DNA of 64,000 bases from Cellulomonas sp. Y8. GTDB lineage: Bacteria > Actinomycetota > Actinomycetes > Actinomycetales > Cellulomonadaceae. This document shows, one piece after another, positions 17,239 through 27,624 of this stretch. Numbering within the stretch: position 1 is the first letter of the stretch; each line of letters starts with the position of its first letter. The stretch is taken from positions 1,240,001 to 1,304,000 of the forward strand of contig NZ_CP041203.1 in assembly GCF_008033115.1 (NCBI RefSeq). The letters are read 5' to 3'. Both the position numbers and the translations under genes were made by a program. The notes below the pieces were generated by a model. The model was not told the DNA's origin, made no database searches, and was given only the letters and a program-made list of their open reading frames with translations.

Positions 17239-19928
17239 CCGGGGCGCTCCGCGTCCGTCCCGCCTCCGCACCGCCGGCCGGGCTGCCCGGCCTGGACCCG
17301 CGGTTCAGCCGGCTGCTGCCGCTCCCCGACGGCGCCCCCGACACCGGGCTCGGCGCCGGCGAACCCGCCTGGCACCACCTCGACACGGGGCCCGAGCTCG
17401 CCGCGCGCGGGATCACGCCGGTCGGCACGGTCCTCGCCGTGCACGGCAACCCGACGTGGTCCTACCTGTGGCGGTCCCTGATCCCGGCGACGCTCGACGC
17501 GGCGGCCGCGGGCCGGCCGGCGTGGCGCGTCGTGGCGGTCGACCAGCTCGACATGGGCTTCTCCGCGCGCACCGGCCGGCACCGCACGCTGCCCGAGCGG
17601 GTCCGGGACCTCGACGCGTTCACGACGGCCCTCGGGCTGACGGGGCCGGTCGTGGTGCTCGGGCACGACTGGGGCGGCGTCGTCGCGATGGGCTGGGCGG
17701 TCGACCACCCCGACCAGCTGGCCGGCCTGGCGCTGCTCAACACCGCGGTCGCCCACCCGGACGGCGAGCCGATCCCGGCGCCGCTGCGCGCGGCCACCGC
17801 CGGGCCGGTGCTCCGCCTGGCGACGTCGACCACGCCCGCCTTCCTCGAGACCACGCTCGCCCTGGCGCACCCGCCCCTGGCCCGGGAGGTCGCGGACGCG
17901 TACCGGGCCCCCTACCGGCACGCCGAGGACCGCGGCGGGGTCGAGGGCTTCGTCGCCGACATCCCCGGGCACCACGACCACCCGAGCGCGCCGGAGCTGC
18001 GCCGGATCGCCGCGGGCGTCGCCAGGCTCGACGTCCCCGCGCTGCTCCAGTGGGGCCCTCGGGACCCGGTGTTCCGCGACCGGTACCTGGACGACCTGGT
18101 CGACCGGCTGCCGCAGGCGCGCGTGCACCGGTACGAGGGCGCGGGGCACCTGGTCGCCGAGGACGTGGACTGGGCGACGCCGCTGCTCGGCTGGCTCGCG
18201 GAGGCGGTGCCGGGCGACGGCACCAGGGCCGCCGCGGGCGCCCCGGCCCGGGCGACGCCGGCCGACGAGGCGCCCGACGAGGCGGCCCCCTGGACCCCCC
18301 TGTGGGACCGGCTCGACGCCCGCGCCGACGACCCCGGCCCCGCGGTGCTGGACATGGGCGCCGACGGCGGCCCGCGGACCGTGTCCTGGCGGCTGCTCGC
18401 CCGCCAGGTGCGCCGGATCGCGGCCGGCCTGCGGCGGGTGGGCGTCGAGCGCGGCGACCGGGTCTCCCTGCTGGTGCAGCCCGGCCCGACGCTCACCGCC
18501 CTCGTCTACGCCTGCCTCCGGATCGGCGCGGTCGTGGTGGTCGCGGACGCCGGCCTCGGCCCGCGCGGCCTGACCCGCGCGCAGCGCGGCGCCCAGCCCG
18601 ACTGGGTGGTCGGGCAGACGAAGGGCCTGCTCGCGGCGCGCGCGCTCGGCTGGCCCGGCGTGCGGATCGCGGCCGAGCCCCTCGGCCCCGCGGCCCGGCG
18701 CGCGCTCGACGTGACCCACCTGCTCCTCGACGTCGCCGACCTCGGCCGCGACGAGGTCCTGCCGGCCGAGCCCGGTCCCCGCGACGAGGCGGCGATCCTG
18801 TTCACGTCCGGTTCCACCGGACCCGCGAAGGGCGTCGTCTACACCCACGCCCAGCTGTCGGCGCTCCGGGACGTGCTGGCGACGCACTTCGACGTCGGGC
18901 CGGAGACCGGCCTCGTGACGGGCTTCGCCCCGTTCGCGCTGCTCGGCCCGGCGCTGGGCACGCGGTCGGTGACGCCCGACATGGACGTGTCCGCCCCCCG
19001 GACGCTCACCGCCCGCGCGGTGGCAGACGCGGTGCGGGCCGCCGACGGCTCCATCGTGTTCCTGTCCCCCGCCGCGATCCTCAACGTGGTCGCGACCGCG
19101 GACGACCTCGACGCCGACGACCGCGCCGCGCTGGCCCGGGTGCGCACCTTCCTGTCCACCGGGGCCCCGATCAGCGCCGACCTGCTCGGGTCGGCCGCCG
19201 CGCTGATGCCCGCGGCGGAGGCGCACACGCCCTACGGGATGACCGAGTGCCTGCTGGTCACCGACATCACCCTCGACGGCATCCGGTCCGCCGCGGCCGC
19301 GCCGGACGCGGGCGTGTGCGTCGGACGGCCGGTCGGACCCGGGCGGGTGCTGGTCAGCGCCCTCGACGCCGACGGGGCCGCGACCGGTGCACCGTCGGAC
19401 GCCCCGGGCGTGCTCGGCGAGGTGCTGATCAGCGCCCCGCACCTCAAACAGCACTACGACCGGCTGTGGCTGACCGACCGCGCCGCGGAGCGCGACGTGC
19501 CCGACGGCCGCTGGCACCGCACCGGCGACGTCGGCCACCTCGACGCCGAGGGCCGGCTGTGGATCGAGGGCCGGCTCGCGCACGTGCTCGTCACCGCCGA
19601 CGGCCCGCTGGCGCCGGTGGGGCCGGAGCAGCACGTCGAGCGGGTGGCCGGCGTGCGCCGGGCGGCCGTCGTCGGCGTCGGGCCCTCGGGCGTGCAGCAG
19701 GCGGTGGCCGTCGTCGAGCCGCCCGCCGACGAGGCGACCCGGCGCGCCGGCCTGGCCCCGTCGGACCTGGCGGAGGCCGCGCGCGCCGCCTCCCCGGTCC
19801 CGCTCGCCGCCGTCCTGGTCGCGCCGCGGATGCCGACCGACGTCCGGCACAACTCGAAGATCGACCGCACCCGGCTGGCCGCCTGGGCGGCGCGCGTCCT
19901 GTCCGGAGGGCCGGTGGGGGCGCCGTGA
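17235..19928 (+). CDS. oleBC: OleBC fusion: beta-lactone decarboxylase plus beta-lactone synthetase
   Basis: An 897-residue fusion. Residues about 1-330 are an alpha/beta hydrolase of the haloalkane-dehalogenase type (AVHGNPTWSYLWR, nucleophile Asp145 in VLGHDWGGVV, late His in GAGHLVAEDV), corresponding to OleB, which decarboxylates a beta-lactone to the alkene. Residues about 355-897 are an AMP-dependent synthetase (FTSGSTGPAKGVVYTH near 523, YGMTECLL, WHRTGDVGHLD), corresponding to OleC, which makes the beta-lactone from the beta-hydroxy acid. A proline/alanine-rich linker joins them. Fused OleBC is known from olefin-producing actinobacteria such as Micrococcus. GTGA overlaps on both sides imply translational coupling. 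Confidence 0.92.
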   Translation: MTGALRVRPASAPPAGLPGLDPRFSRLLPLPDGAPDTGLGAGEPAWHHLDTGPELAARGITPVGTVLAVHGNPTWSYLWRSLIPATLDAAAAGRPAWRVVAVDQLDMGFSARTGRHRTLPERVRDLDAFTTALGLTGPVVVLGHDWGGVVAMGWAVDHPDQLAGLALLNTAVAHPDGEPIPAPLRAATAGPVLRLATSTTPAFLETTLALAHPPLAREVADAYRAPYRHAEDRGGVEGFVADIPGHHDHPSAPELRRIAAGVARLDVPALLQWGPRDPVFRDRYLDDLVDRLPQARVHRYEGAGHLVAEDVDWATPLLGWLAEAVPGDGTRAAAGAPARATPADEAPDEAAPWTPLWDRLDARADDPGPAVLDMGADGGPRTVSWRLLARQVRRIAAGLRRVGVERGDRVSLLVQPGPTLTALVYACLRIGAVVVVADAGLGPRGLTRAQRGAQPDWVVGQTKGLLAARALGWPGVRIAAEPLGPAARRALDVTHLLLDVADLGRDEVLPAEPGPRDEAAILFTSGSTGPAKGVVYTHAQLSALRDVLATHFDVGPETGLVTGFAPFALLGPALGTRSVTPDMDVSAPRTLTARAVADAVRAADGSIVFLSPAAILNVVATADDLDADDRAALARVRTFLSTGAPISADLLGSAAALMPAAEAHTPYGMTECLLVTDITLDGIRSAAAAPDAGVCVGRPVGPGRVLVSALDADGAATGAPSDAPGVLGEVLISAPHLKQHYDRLWLTDRAAERDVPDGRWHRTGDVGHLDAEGRLWIEGRLAHVLVTADGPLAPVGPEQHVERVAGVRRAAVVGVGPSGVQQAVAVVEPPADEATRRAGLAPSDLAEAARAASPVPLAAVLVAPRMPTDVRHNSKIDRTRLAAWAARVLSGGPVGAP

Positions 19929-20917
19929 CCGTCCTGGTGACCGGGGCGTCCGGGCTGCTCGGCGGCGCCGTCGCGCGCGTGCTGGCCGGCCGCGGCGACG
20001 ACGTCCGCACGCTGCAGCGCCGGCCCTCGGGGGTGCCCGGGGCCCGGGACGTCGCAGGGTCGGTCACCGACCCGGCGGCCGTCGCCGCGGCGCTCGACGG
20101 CGTCGACGCGGTCGTGCACCTCGCGGCCCGGGTCTCGCTCGCGGGACCCCGCGAGGAGTTCGACGCCGTCAACATCGGCGGCACCACCACCCTGCTCGAC
20201 GCCGCCGAGCGCGCCGGGGTCCGGCGGTTCGTCCAGGTGTCGTCGCCGTCGGTCGCGCACGGCGGCTCGTCGCTCGTCGGCGTCGGCGCCGAGCCCGCGG
20301 ACCCCGCCCACGCCCGCGGCGACTACGCGCGCACGAAGGCGGCGGCCGAGCTGCTGGCGCTCGACCGCGACCGCGGCGGCGAGGGCGGGACGGCCGTCGT
20401 GGCCGTGCGCCCGCACCTCGTCTGGGGCCCCGGGGACACCCAGCTCGTCGAGCGCGTGCTCGACCGCGCCGCCCGCGGCCGGCTGCCGCTGCTCGACCAG
20501 GGCGCCGCGCTCATCGACACGACCTACGTCGACAACGCGGCCGACGGCATCGTCGCGGCGCTCGACCGGGCGGACGCGCCCGAGGTGCACGGGAACGCCT
20601 ACGTGCTCACCAACGGCGAGCCGCGGACCGTCGCCGACCTGCTCGCCGGCATCTGCCGCGCGGGCGGGGTGCAGCCCCCGGCGTGGCGCGTCCCCGCCGG
20701 CCTCGCCCGCGCGGCGGGCGGCCTGGTCGAGGCCGTCTGGCGGCTGCGCCCCGGGACGGACGAGCCGCCGATGACCCGGTTCCTCGCGGAGCAGCTGTCG
20801 ACCGCGCACTGGTTCGACCAGCGGGCCACGCGCGCCGACCTGCGGTGGACGCCGGCCGTGAGCCTGGACGAGGGGTTCGCGCGGCTGGCGGCGCACTACG
20901 GCGGCGCTCGGGGCTGA
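19925..20917 (+). CDS. oleD: OleD, NADPH-dependent 2-alkyl-3-ketoacid reductase
   Basis: A 330-residue short-chain/extended dehydrogenase. The dinucleotide loop TGASGLLGG lies at residues 6-14, and the active-site Tyr/Lys pair appears in DYARTKAAAELL; VRPHLVWGPGD and the late substrate domain match 3-beta-HSD-like reductases. As OleD it reduces the beta-keto acid from OleA to the beta-hydroxy acid used by OleC, acting between the other two proteins. It starts at a GTG overlapping the oleBC stop by 4 bp and ends only 12 bp from the convergent kinase gene, so the operon has no room for a separate terminator. Confidence 0.9.
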   Translation: MTVLVTGASGLLGGAVARVLAGRGDDVRTLQRRPSGVPGARDVAGSVTDPAAVAAALDGVDAVVHLAARVSLAGPREEFDAVNIGGTTTLLDAAERAGVRRFVQVSSPSVAHGGSSLVGVGAEPADPAHARGDYARTKAAAELLALDRDRGGEGGTAVVAVRPHLVWGPGDTQLVERVLDRAARGRLPLLDQGAALIDTTYVDNAADGIVAALDRADAPEVHGNAYVLTNGEPRTVADLLAGICRAGGVQPPAWRVPAGLARAAGGLVEAVWRLRPGTDEPPMTRFLAEQLSTAHWFDQRATRADLRWTPAVSLDEGFARLAAHYGGARG

Positions 20918-20929
20918 GGCGGGCGCCGC

Positions 20930-22999
20930 TCAGCGCATCCGGATCGCGAACCCCGCCTCGCCCGAGTCGAGGGCGCCGACGAGGACCCGGGCGTGGCACG
21001 ACGAGTCGGGCTGCTCGGCGAGCACGCGGATGCCGACGACCTGGGCGGCGTGGCACGACGAGACCGTGACGCCGTCGAGCCCGGCACCCCCGGTGAGCTG
21101 CTGCAGGAGCTCGGTCTCCATGCCGTCGCTCGTGTCCGGGGTGAACAGCTCGATCTCCTCGGCACCGGCTGCCCCGGCGAGCTGCGCCGTCACCCGGTAC
21201 GGCACCGGGGTCGCGGTACCCGTGAGAGTGACCCCGGTCGGCTCGACCCGTACGCCGGAGACCCGTTGCAGCGCGAACGCGGCGCCGGGGAAGCCCGGCA
21301 GGGCCGCGTCGGTGGCCTGCTGCACCGTCTCCAACCACGGGCCGTAGTCGTCGGCGACCGCTCCGTCCGCGGCCACCGGCACCAGGTCCAGGGCGAGATC
21401 GACGACGGCGGTCCCCGGCCCCGAGAGGTCGACGTCGAGCAGCCGCTGGCCGCACGCCAGGTCGACGCCGTCGCTCGACGCCCGGACGGGCCGCACCACC
21501 CCCTCCTCCTCGGCCGCGTCGGCGCAGCCGCCGTCCGGCGCCGGGGTGACGACGAGGACGTCGCCCCTGAGCGGCGCGTTCGGGGCCGCCGACAGCGAGA
21601 CCCGGAGCCGCGTGACGCGGTCCCGCGCGTCCCACGACGCGTCGAGGTCCATCCGGAGGCCGGTCGGCAGGGTGTCGCCGCTGCGGTGCGCCGCCGCCGT
21701 GGTGACGTCGACCTCCGTCGCGTCCGCCTCCCGGTCGAGGACCCCGGAGGCCCACACCCCCGCCCCGGTGCCACCCAGCAGCAGGACCGCACCGACCCCG
21801 ATCAGCACCCTGGCGCGCCTCGACGTCCGGCGCGCCGGCCCGCTCCGGGGGACGATCCGCGGGTCCGGAGCCGCCGTCCGCATCATCGTGGACCCGTCGG
21901 GCTCCGACGACCGCTCGTCCTCGGCGGGACCGACGGGCCGAGCCGGGCGCGCCGGCCGCGCCGCGCGGAGCGAGGTGGCCTCGAGGTCGTCGGGCGCCTC
22001 GGCAGGCGCCCCGACGGCCGCGCGGTCCGGCCTCGCTGCGGCCCCGGGGGTGTCCGCGGAGGACGTCCCGCGGAGCGCCGCCTCCACGGCCCGCTTCCCC
22101 GGCAACGCCGTCGCACTCCGCGCCCAGGACGCCGGCGTCGGCTGCACCGCGAGCGCCGGGCCCGCGAGGTCCGTCTCGCGCAGAGACCTGAGCAGGTGCG
22201 CGGCCTCCGCCGCGGTCGACCGCGCGGCGGGGTCCTTGCTCAGCAGAAGGTCCAGCGCCCGCTGCAGCGGGTCGGACACCGGCAGCGGCGGCGGGGCGTC
22301 CTCCACCTGCCGCATGCCGAGGGTCAGGTGGGTGCCCTCTCCGGCGAACGGTGTCCGGCCGGCGAGCAGCTCGTAGAGGAGCACGCCGACCGCGTAGACG
22401 TCCGACGCCGGCCCGGACCTGCCGTACTCCACCAGCTCGGGCGGCATGTAGGCGGGGGTGCCGATCAGCTCGGTGCCGGGCGCGGCCTCGTCCTGGACGA
22501 TGCCCGCGATGCCGAAGTCGGCCAGCCGGACGTCGGCCGCCGCGAGGCTGCCCGCGCGGGCCAGCAGGACGTTGTCCGGCTTCACGTCCCGGTGCACCAC
22601 CCCCCGGCGGTGGGCGGCGTCGAGCGCGTCGAGCACCGCGACCGCGAGCGGCACCGCCGTGGCGGGCGGCAGCGTGCCCCGCTCCCGGAGCAGCCGGCCG
22701 AGGCTGGGCCCCGCGACGAGGTCCATCACGATCGCCAGGTCCCGGCCCTCGGCGACGAAGTCGCGGACCCGGACCACCCGCGGGTGGTCCAGGCCGAGGA
22801 GCACCGACCGCTCCCGGACGAACCGCCCGAGGATCTCCGGATCGGCCGCGTGCTGGGGCCAGAGGAGCTTCGCCGCCACGTCGGCACCGGTCTCGCGGTC
22901 CTGGGCTCGCCAGACCTCGCCGGACGCGCCCGACCCCAGCCGGTCGACGAGCCGGTACCGGCTGCCGAGGGCGCGACCCGCGGCGGCCGGTTCCGTCAC
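20930..22999 (-). CDS. membrane-anchored Ser/Thr protein kinase of the secretion locus
   Basis: A 689-residue PknB-type kinase. Kinase domain at about 15-275: glycine loop LGSGASGEVW, Lys44, catalytic HRDVKPDN (136-143), DFG at 161-163 and the TPAYMPPE activation segment, so it looks active and of the RD class. A low-complexity Ala/Pro/Arg linker (280-395) leads to one membrane helix near 398-418 and an extracellular domain of about 270 residues with several cysteines and no PASTA repeats. The GTG start overlaps the upstream gene (GTGA). Its position beside a WXG100/FHA-FtsK locus suggests it phosphorylates a secretion component that the FHA domain reads; that is inference. Confidence 0.88.
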   Translation of the reverse strand: MTEPAAAGRALGSRYRLVDRLGSGASGEVWRAQDRETGADVAAKLLWPQHAADPEILGRFVRERSVLLGLDHPRVVRVRDFVAEGRDLAIVMDLVAGPSLGRLLRERGTLPPATAVPLAVAVLDALDAAHRRGVVHRDVKPDNVLLARAGSLAAADVRLADFGIAGIVQDEAAPGTELIGTPAYMPPELVEYGRSGPASDVYAVGVLLYELLAGRTPFAGEGTHLTLGMRQVEDAPPPLPVSDPLQRALDLLLSKDPAARSTAAEAAHLLRSLRETDLAGPALAVQPTPASWARSATALPGKRAVEAALRGTSSADTPGAAARPDRAAVGAPAEAPDDLEATSLRAARPARPARPVGPAEDERSSEPDGSTMMRTAAPDPRIVPRSGPARRTSRRARVLIGVGAVLLLGGTGAGVWASGVLDREADATEVDVTTAAAHRSGDTLPTGLRMDLDASWDARDRVTRLRVSLSAAPNAPLRGDVLVVTPAPDGGCADAAEEEGVVRPVRASSDGVDLACGQRLLDVDLSGPGTAVVDLALDLVPVAADGAVADDYGPWLETVQQATDAALPGFPGAAFALQRVSGVRVEPTGVTLTGTATPVPYRVTAQLAGAAGAEEIELFTPDTSDGMETELLQQLTGGAGLDGVTVSSCHAAQVVGIRVLAEQPDSSCHARVLVGALDSGEAGFAIRMR

Positions 23000-24288
23000 G
23001 GCGTGGCCCCGGCGAACCAGGACAGGGCGGCCCGCGACCCGTCGGGCGCGGCGGGCCGCACCCCGGCGTCGGACGTCGAGGCCTGCAGGAGCACCACGTC
23101 GGCGTCCGCGAGCGCCTGGGCCGAGCGGAAGTCCAGGTCCGGCCCGGCGAGCCCGTCCGCCCGCCCGAGCTGCAGGCCGCCGAGCGCCTCGCGCACCCGC
23201 GCGGGCTCGTCCGACCCCGCGCGGTCGACGGCCCGGACGAGCGCCAGCGCGGCGTCGTGGCTCGCTGCGTCGGCCCTCGGCACACCCGCCCCGCAGGCGT
23301 CGTCGTCGTAGACGTTGCGGCACCCCGGGTCGCCGGCCGCGAGCCGCACCGCCGCCAGGAACGCCGCGGTGCGGGATCCCTCGCCCGAGCCCGTGAGAGC
23401 GGTGTGGTCCTGGGTGTCGGTGCCGATGCCCACCAGCCGGCCGCCCGAGGTCCCCGCGGCCGCGAGCTTGTCCCCGAACACCGGGGTCAGCGCCTCCGGG
23501 GTGAGCACCACCGGCAGCTGTCTCGTCCCGAGCAGGCCCTGCAGCGCGACCACGAGGGCGGCCTGGTCGACCGCGGGCGCGTCCACGACGACCGCGTCGA
23601 CGAGCCGCTGGTCCAGCAGCGTGACGATCTCCGCGGCGGTGGCGGCCGGGTCCTCGGGGGTTCCCGTCCGGGACGGCGCGCCCGGCGGCACGTCGTCGTC
23701 GGGCGCGTCGCCGGGGCCCGGGTCCGGCCGGTCGGCCGCCGCCACTCGGTACGGCGTGCTCGCCGCCAGCCCGTCGAGCGCGTCGTGCACCCGCGCCGCG
23801 ACGGCGCCGGGGCTCGGGGCGACCGACCACGCGCCTGGTGCGACACCCGCTGCGGCACCGTACGGCAGCACCACGGCGGTCGCCGCGTCGTCCGCCGCCG
23901 CCAGGGCGGCGACCGTGTGCGACCCGGGCGAGGCCAGGACGACCCCCGCGACGCGCTCGGCGAGCAGGGCGTGCATCGACCGCAGCGCCCCGTCCGCGGT
24001 GCCGTCGTCCAGCGCGACGCGCAGCTCCACCCGGTGACCGCCGAGCCCGAACCGGTACGCGGCGACCTGCGCACCCTCGACCAGCGGCCGGAACTCGGAC
24101 CCGGCGCCTTCCAGCGGCGGGACCAGCACGCCCAGGCGGACCGTTGCCGGGATCTCCGCCGTGCGGGAGAGCTCGGGCCGCACGGCCGGGACCTCCGGCG
24201 GCGGCTCCGGGGCGGTGCACGCGCCGAGGACCGCCAGCAGGGCCGCGACCGCGCCGGCTGCGGCCGCGCGGACCGGGCGCGGCGTCAC
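22996..24288 (-). CDS. lipoprotein with periplasmic-binding-protein type 1 fold
   Basis: A 430-residue exported lipoprotein. The signal peptide ends in the lipobox LAVLGAC with Cys24; the mature part reads like a Leu/Ile/Val-type or receptor-family ligand-binding protein (RLGVLVPPLEGAGSEFRPLV, then AAYRFGLGGHRVEL, VAGVVLASPGSHTVAALAAA, and late SHDAALALVRAVDRAG). No permease or ATPase genes accompany it, so it is unlikely to feed an ABC importer. GTGA overlaps at both ends tie it to the kinase and the coiled-coil protein, suggesting a sensory or structural role outside the membrane. Confidence 0.78.
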   Translation of the reverse strand: MTPRPVRAAAAGAVAALLAVLGACTAPEPPPEVPAVRPELSRTAEIPATVRLGVLVPPLEGAGSEFRPLVEGAQVAAYRFGLGGHRVELRVALDDGTADGALRSMHALLAERVAGVVLASPGSHTVAALAAADDAATAVVLPYGAAAGVAPGAWSVAPSPGAVAARVHDALDGLAASTPYRVAAADRPDPGPGDAPDDDVPPGAPSRTGTPEDPAATAAEIVTLLDQRLVDAVVVDAPAVDQAALVVALQGLLGTRQLPVVLTPEALTPVFGDKLAAAGTSGGRLVGIGTDTQDHTALTGSGEGSRTAAFLAAVRLAAGDPGCRNVYDDDACGAGVPRADAASHDAALALVRAVDRAGSDEPARVREALGGLQLGRADGLAGPDLDFRSAQALADADVVLLQASTSDAGVRPAAPDGSRAALSWFAGATP

Positions 24289-27200
24289 CGCTCGCCCCGG
24301 AGCTGGAACACGAACACCGTCTCGAGGTCCTCCTCGACGCCGGCGAACGGTCGGTACGCGGTGAGCCGCTCCTCCGCCGCGGCGAACTGGGCGGCCCGCA
24401 GGTCGAGGTCGCGGAGCTCGCCGGAGCGGACGTTGCCGTACGCGGTCGTGGTGCCGTGCACCGAGTCGAGCACGCCGCCCGTGTCACCGACCTGCGTCGT
24501 GACGCCGTGCAGCTTGCCGAGCAGACCGCCCCTGCTGGTGGGGTCGGGCGACCCGAGGTTGGCCAGGAGGTCGGCGAAGTCCCCGCCGAGCGACGCCGAC
24601 ACGGACTGCGACTGGGCGCCCGATCGGTCCATCGCCTCGGTGAGCTGCTGGAGGACCCCGCTGCTGGCCAGGTCGTAACCCGCGAGGACCGCGTCCATCT
24701 CCTCCCGAACCTGCTCCCGGGCCGCCGCGACCAGCTCCTGCGAGCTCGCCGTGGCCGCTTCCCGCTGCACCGTCACCTCGGCGACCAGCCCGGCGGAGAG
24801 GAGGTCGACCTGCTCGTGCGCACGGTCGGCGGCGTCCCGGGTCCGCTCGGAGGTCAGCCCGAGCCGCGCGTCGGAGCCGGCCGAGACCGCAACCAGCCGG
24901 TCGTCGAGGTCACGCAGCCGGCTCGCCAGCTCGGCCTCGAGGCAGAGCAGCCGGTTCGCGAGCCACACCACCGCCTGCGCCGAGGCGTCGGGACGCCCCG
25001 CGGGCGACGGCTGCACCGTGGCGCACTCGCGAGCGTCGGGCGCGGGCTGGACCGAGTCGTCGGGCCAGATCCCGCTCACCAGCTCCACGAGGGCCGCCAC
25101 CCGCTCGTCGAGCGCGAGCAGGTCCCCACCGTCGGCCACGAGCGCGCGCGCCTCCTCGACCTCCGCCGCGACCACCGCGAGCGCCCCGGTGCCGGAGCCG
25201 GGGTCGTCGAGGGCCCGCAGCGCCTGCGCCATCGGCCCGGACGCGCCGGTAGACGCCTCCAGGTCGTCCACCGCCGCGTCCAGGGCGCCGAAGGCGTCCT
25301 CGACGGCGTCGAGCGCAGCCCGCGCGGTGGCGGCCCTCTCGGTCAGCAGGTCGCTCGCCGCGACCGCGCTCGCGTAGCCGGTGACGAGGTCGGCGGTCGC
25401 CGCCGCCAGGTCGCCGAGCGCGCAGTCCGCCGCGCCCAGACGGTCCAGCGCCGCGACGACCTCCTCTGCCTCCGAGCCGGGGCCGAGGTCGTCCGACCAG
25501 CCCGCGGGGCACCCGTCGCCCCCGAGGGTCGCAGCCAGGTCGTCGAGCGCGCCCGCGTACGGCGACGCGAGGAACCACGCGCCCGTGCCGGCAGGCGCTC
25601 CCCCGGGCTCGGTGAGCGCGTCGAGCGTCGCGCCGAGGCCGTCGGCAGGATCGAACAGCAGCCGGTGCACGTCGTCCCTGGCCGATCGCAGCCGGTCCAC
25701 GGCCGCCGCCGTGCCGGTCAGCGCCCCACGCGACGCCTCCACGCCCGCGCGGGCGTCGTCCGACGCGGCCTGGACGCGGTCCACCCAGGCGGCGAGGTCG
25801 GCGCCGACCGAGCGGGACCCCGCCCGCGCAGCCGCGAGCTCGTCGCGCAGCGTCGTCAGCGACGCGGCCACGCCCTGCGCCCCGCCGAGCGTGCCGCTCA
25901 GCGCGCCGACGTCGAGCCGGTCGGCCACGGTGCGCACGTCGTCGAGCGCGGTCGCGAGCAGCGTGAAGTCCGCGGCGAGGGCGCCGCGCGCCACCGCGAG
26001 GGTGCACGCGACGGTGCGCCGGTCCTCGGGGGTCGCCACGCAGCGGGCGGCGGCCTCGGGGTCCTCGAGAGCGACGGGGTCGCCCACCGTCTCCAGCACC
26101 AGCTCGTGCAACGCCGCGCGGCAGTTGTCGGGGGGCGCGGTCCCGCCCGCGCGCGAACAGGTCCGCGACGGCTCGGAGCTGTGCGTCCGCCAGGTGCACG
26201 GTGGCGGACACGGTGCGCGCCTCGCCCTCGGCGAGCGCCGGCATCGTGACCGAGCAGCCGGCCACGACCGTCTCCGACAGCGCGGGGCGCACGCCGGGCG
26301 AGCCGAGGACGTCCGTGACCGAGCGCGACAGGTCGCGGACGCCGCGGTGCGTCTCGGAGCCGACCTGGGTGAGGCCGGACCGCGTGTCGGTCAGCACGGC
26401 CTCGAGCTCCTCGCCCGTGCGGGCGAGGTGGTCGAGCACCTGCTCGGAGCTCGACCCGAGGTTCTGGTACGTCCGCTCGCCGAGGTGCGCCACGTCCTGC
26501 ACCAGCGCGGCGTGCACCTGGTCGACGAAGTCCAGCCCCTCGGCCAGGGTCCGGCCCACCCGCTGCACGAGCCCGATCGCGGCGCTCTCCTGCCGCGCGG
26601 CGTACCCGTCCGCGCCGTACGCGCGGTCGATGAGCGCGGCCACCGACGGGTCCGTCACCAGCCCCGGCTGGACGGTCAGGTCGACGGAGGGCGCCCGGAA
26701 GTCCGCCGACTCGACCACCAGAGTGAACTCGGCGGTCGGGGACAGCATCGGGGCGGCGAGGAACGCGGCCCACTGCACCGAGCGCGCGCCCTCGACCGTC
26801 TCCACCAGAACGCCGTCGGTCACCCGCGGGTCGTCCTGCGCGCCGTCGTCGACCTGGACCACCCGGTCCCCGGCGCCCACGACGGCGCTCGCCACCACCG
26901 TCAGCGGCACGCCCACCAGCGCCTGCTGCTGGTACCGGGCGCCGCCCGTCTCGAACGCCACGTCGGTCGGCTGCGCGGTGAGGTCCTGGACGGCCACCTG
27001 CACGACGAACCGCCCCGCCCTGCCGTCGAGGTCCGCGAGGTCGGTGCCCGAGGTCCCGTCGTGCCACCAGGCGGTCTGCACCCGCACGGGCAGGTCGGCT
27101 GCGGCCTGCGCCGGCTCCAGGTCCTCGCGGAGCTCCGTGATGCCCCCGGCCTCGTCCCGCACGACGCTCGCCGTGGACACCGCCCGGATCGCCCCGTCCG

Positions 27201-27366
27201 TCCCCAGCTGCACGCCGATGGTCTGCAACCCGTGCTGCTCAGAGGCCACGGAATGGCGCGGGACCAGGAGCACCGAAACGAGCGCGAGAATGCCGAGCGC
27301 AGCGGCGGCCACGACAATGCGGCGGCGAGCCGACCACGCATTCAGGGCACGAGGAACGGCGGACAC
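24285..27366 (-). pseudogene. single-pass membrane coiled-coil protein, split by a frameshift
   Basis: Two adjoining frames together read as one protein of about 1,027 residues. The 5' part starts at a GTG (27366) after AAGGAG, has basic residues then one membrane helix (RIVVAAAALGILALVSVLLV, about 15-34), and continues extracellularly to VHLADAQLRAVADLFAR. From there the matching sequence resumes in the next frame (GGTAPPDNCRAALHELVLE) to the stop at 24285. The joint lies in the GC run at about 26141-26157, and the total length is not a multiple of three. The long 3' part is helical and Ala/Asp-rich. It could be a channel or scaffold protein analogous to EsaA/YueB. Whether the shift is natural or an assembly error is unknown. 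Confidence 0.65.
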
Positions 27367-27532
27367 ACGGACTCCTTCGACGGACGATCGACGCGGCGGC
27401 GGGCCGGGCGGCGGGCCGGGCGGCACGGGCGCACCGGCGGGGTGGACAGTAGCGGACACCCAGGTCACAGCGGCGCGGGACGTCGTCCGGGACGGCGCGC
27501 ACACCACCCAGTGGCCCGCGGCGCGCACTACT

Positions 27533-27546
27533 CAGGGCGCGCCCTG
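27533..27546. promoter_or_regulatory. 14-bp palindrome in the divergent region
   Basis: CAGGGCGCGCCCTG is a perfect palindrome in the 373-bp region between the coiled-coil gene and the WXG100 gene, flanked by ACT..AGT half-sites. It could be a shared operator of the two divergent transcripts. Confidence 0.3.
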
Positions 27547-27624
27547 CCACTGAGTGCTGCATCCGCTCAGGTAGCACCGGTGCCCGGTCTGACCACATTT
27601 CGATACCGTGTCGATTTCCGTCGC

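Noticed and set aside
22996..24288. Calling the lipoprotein an ABC transporter binding component
   Set aside because: No permease or ATP-binding gene is near, and it is translationally coupled to a kinase and a coiled-coil protein.
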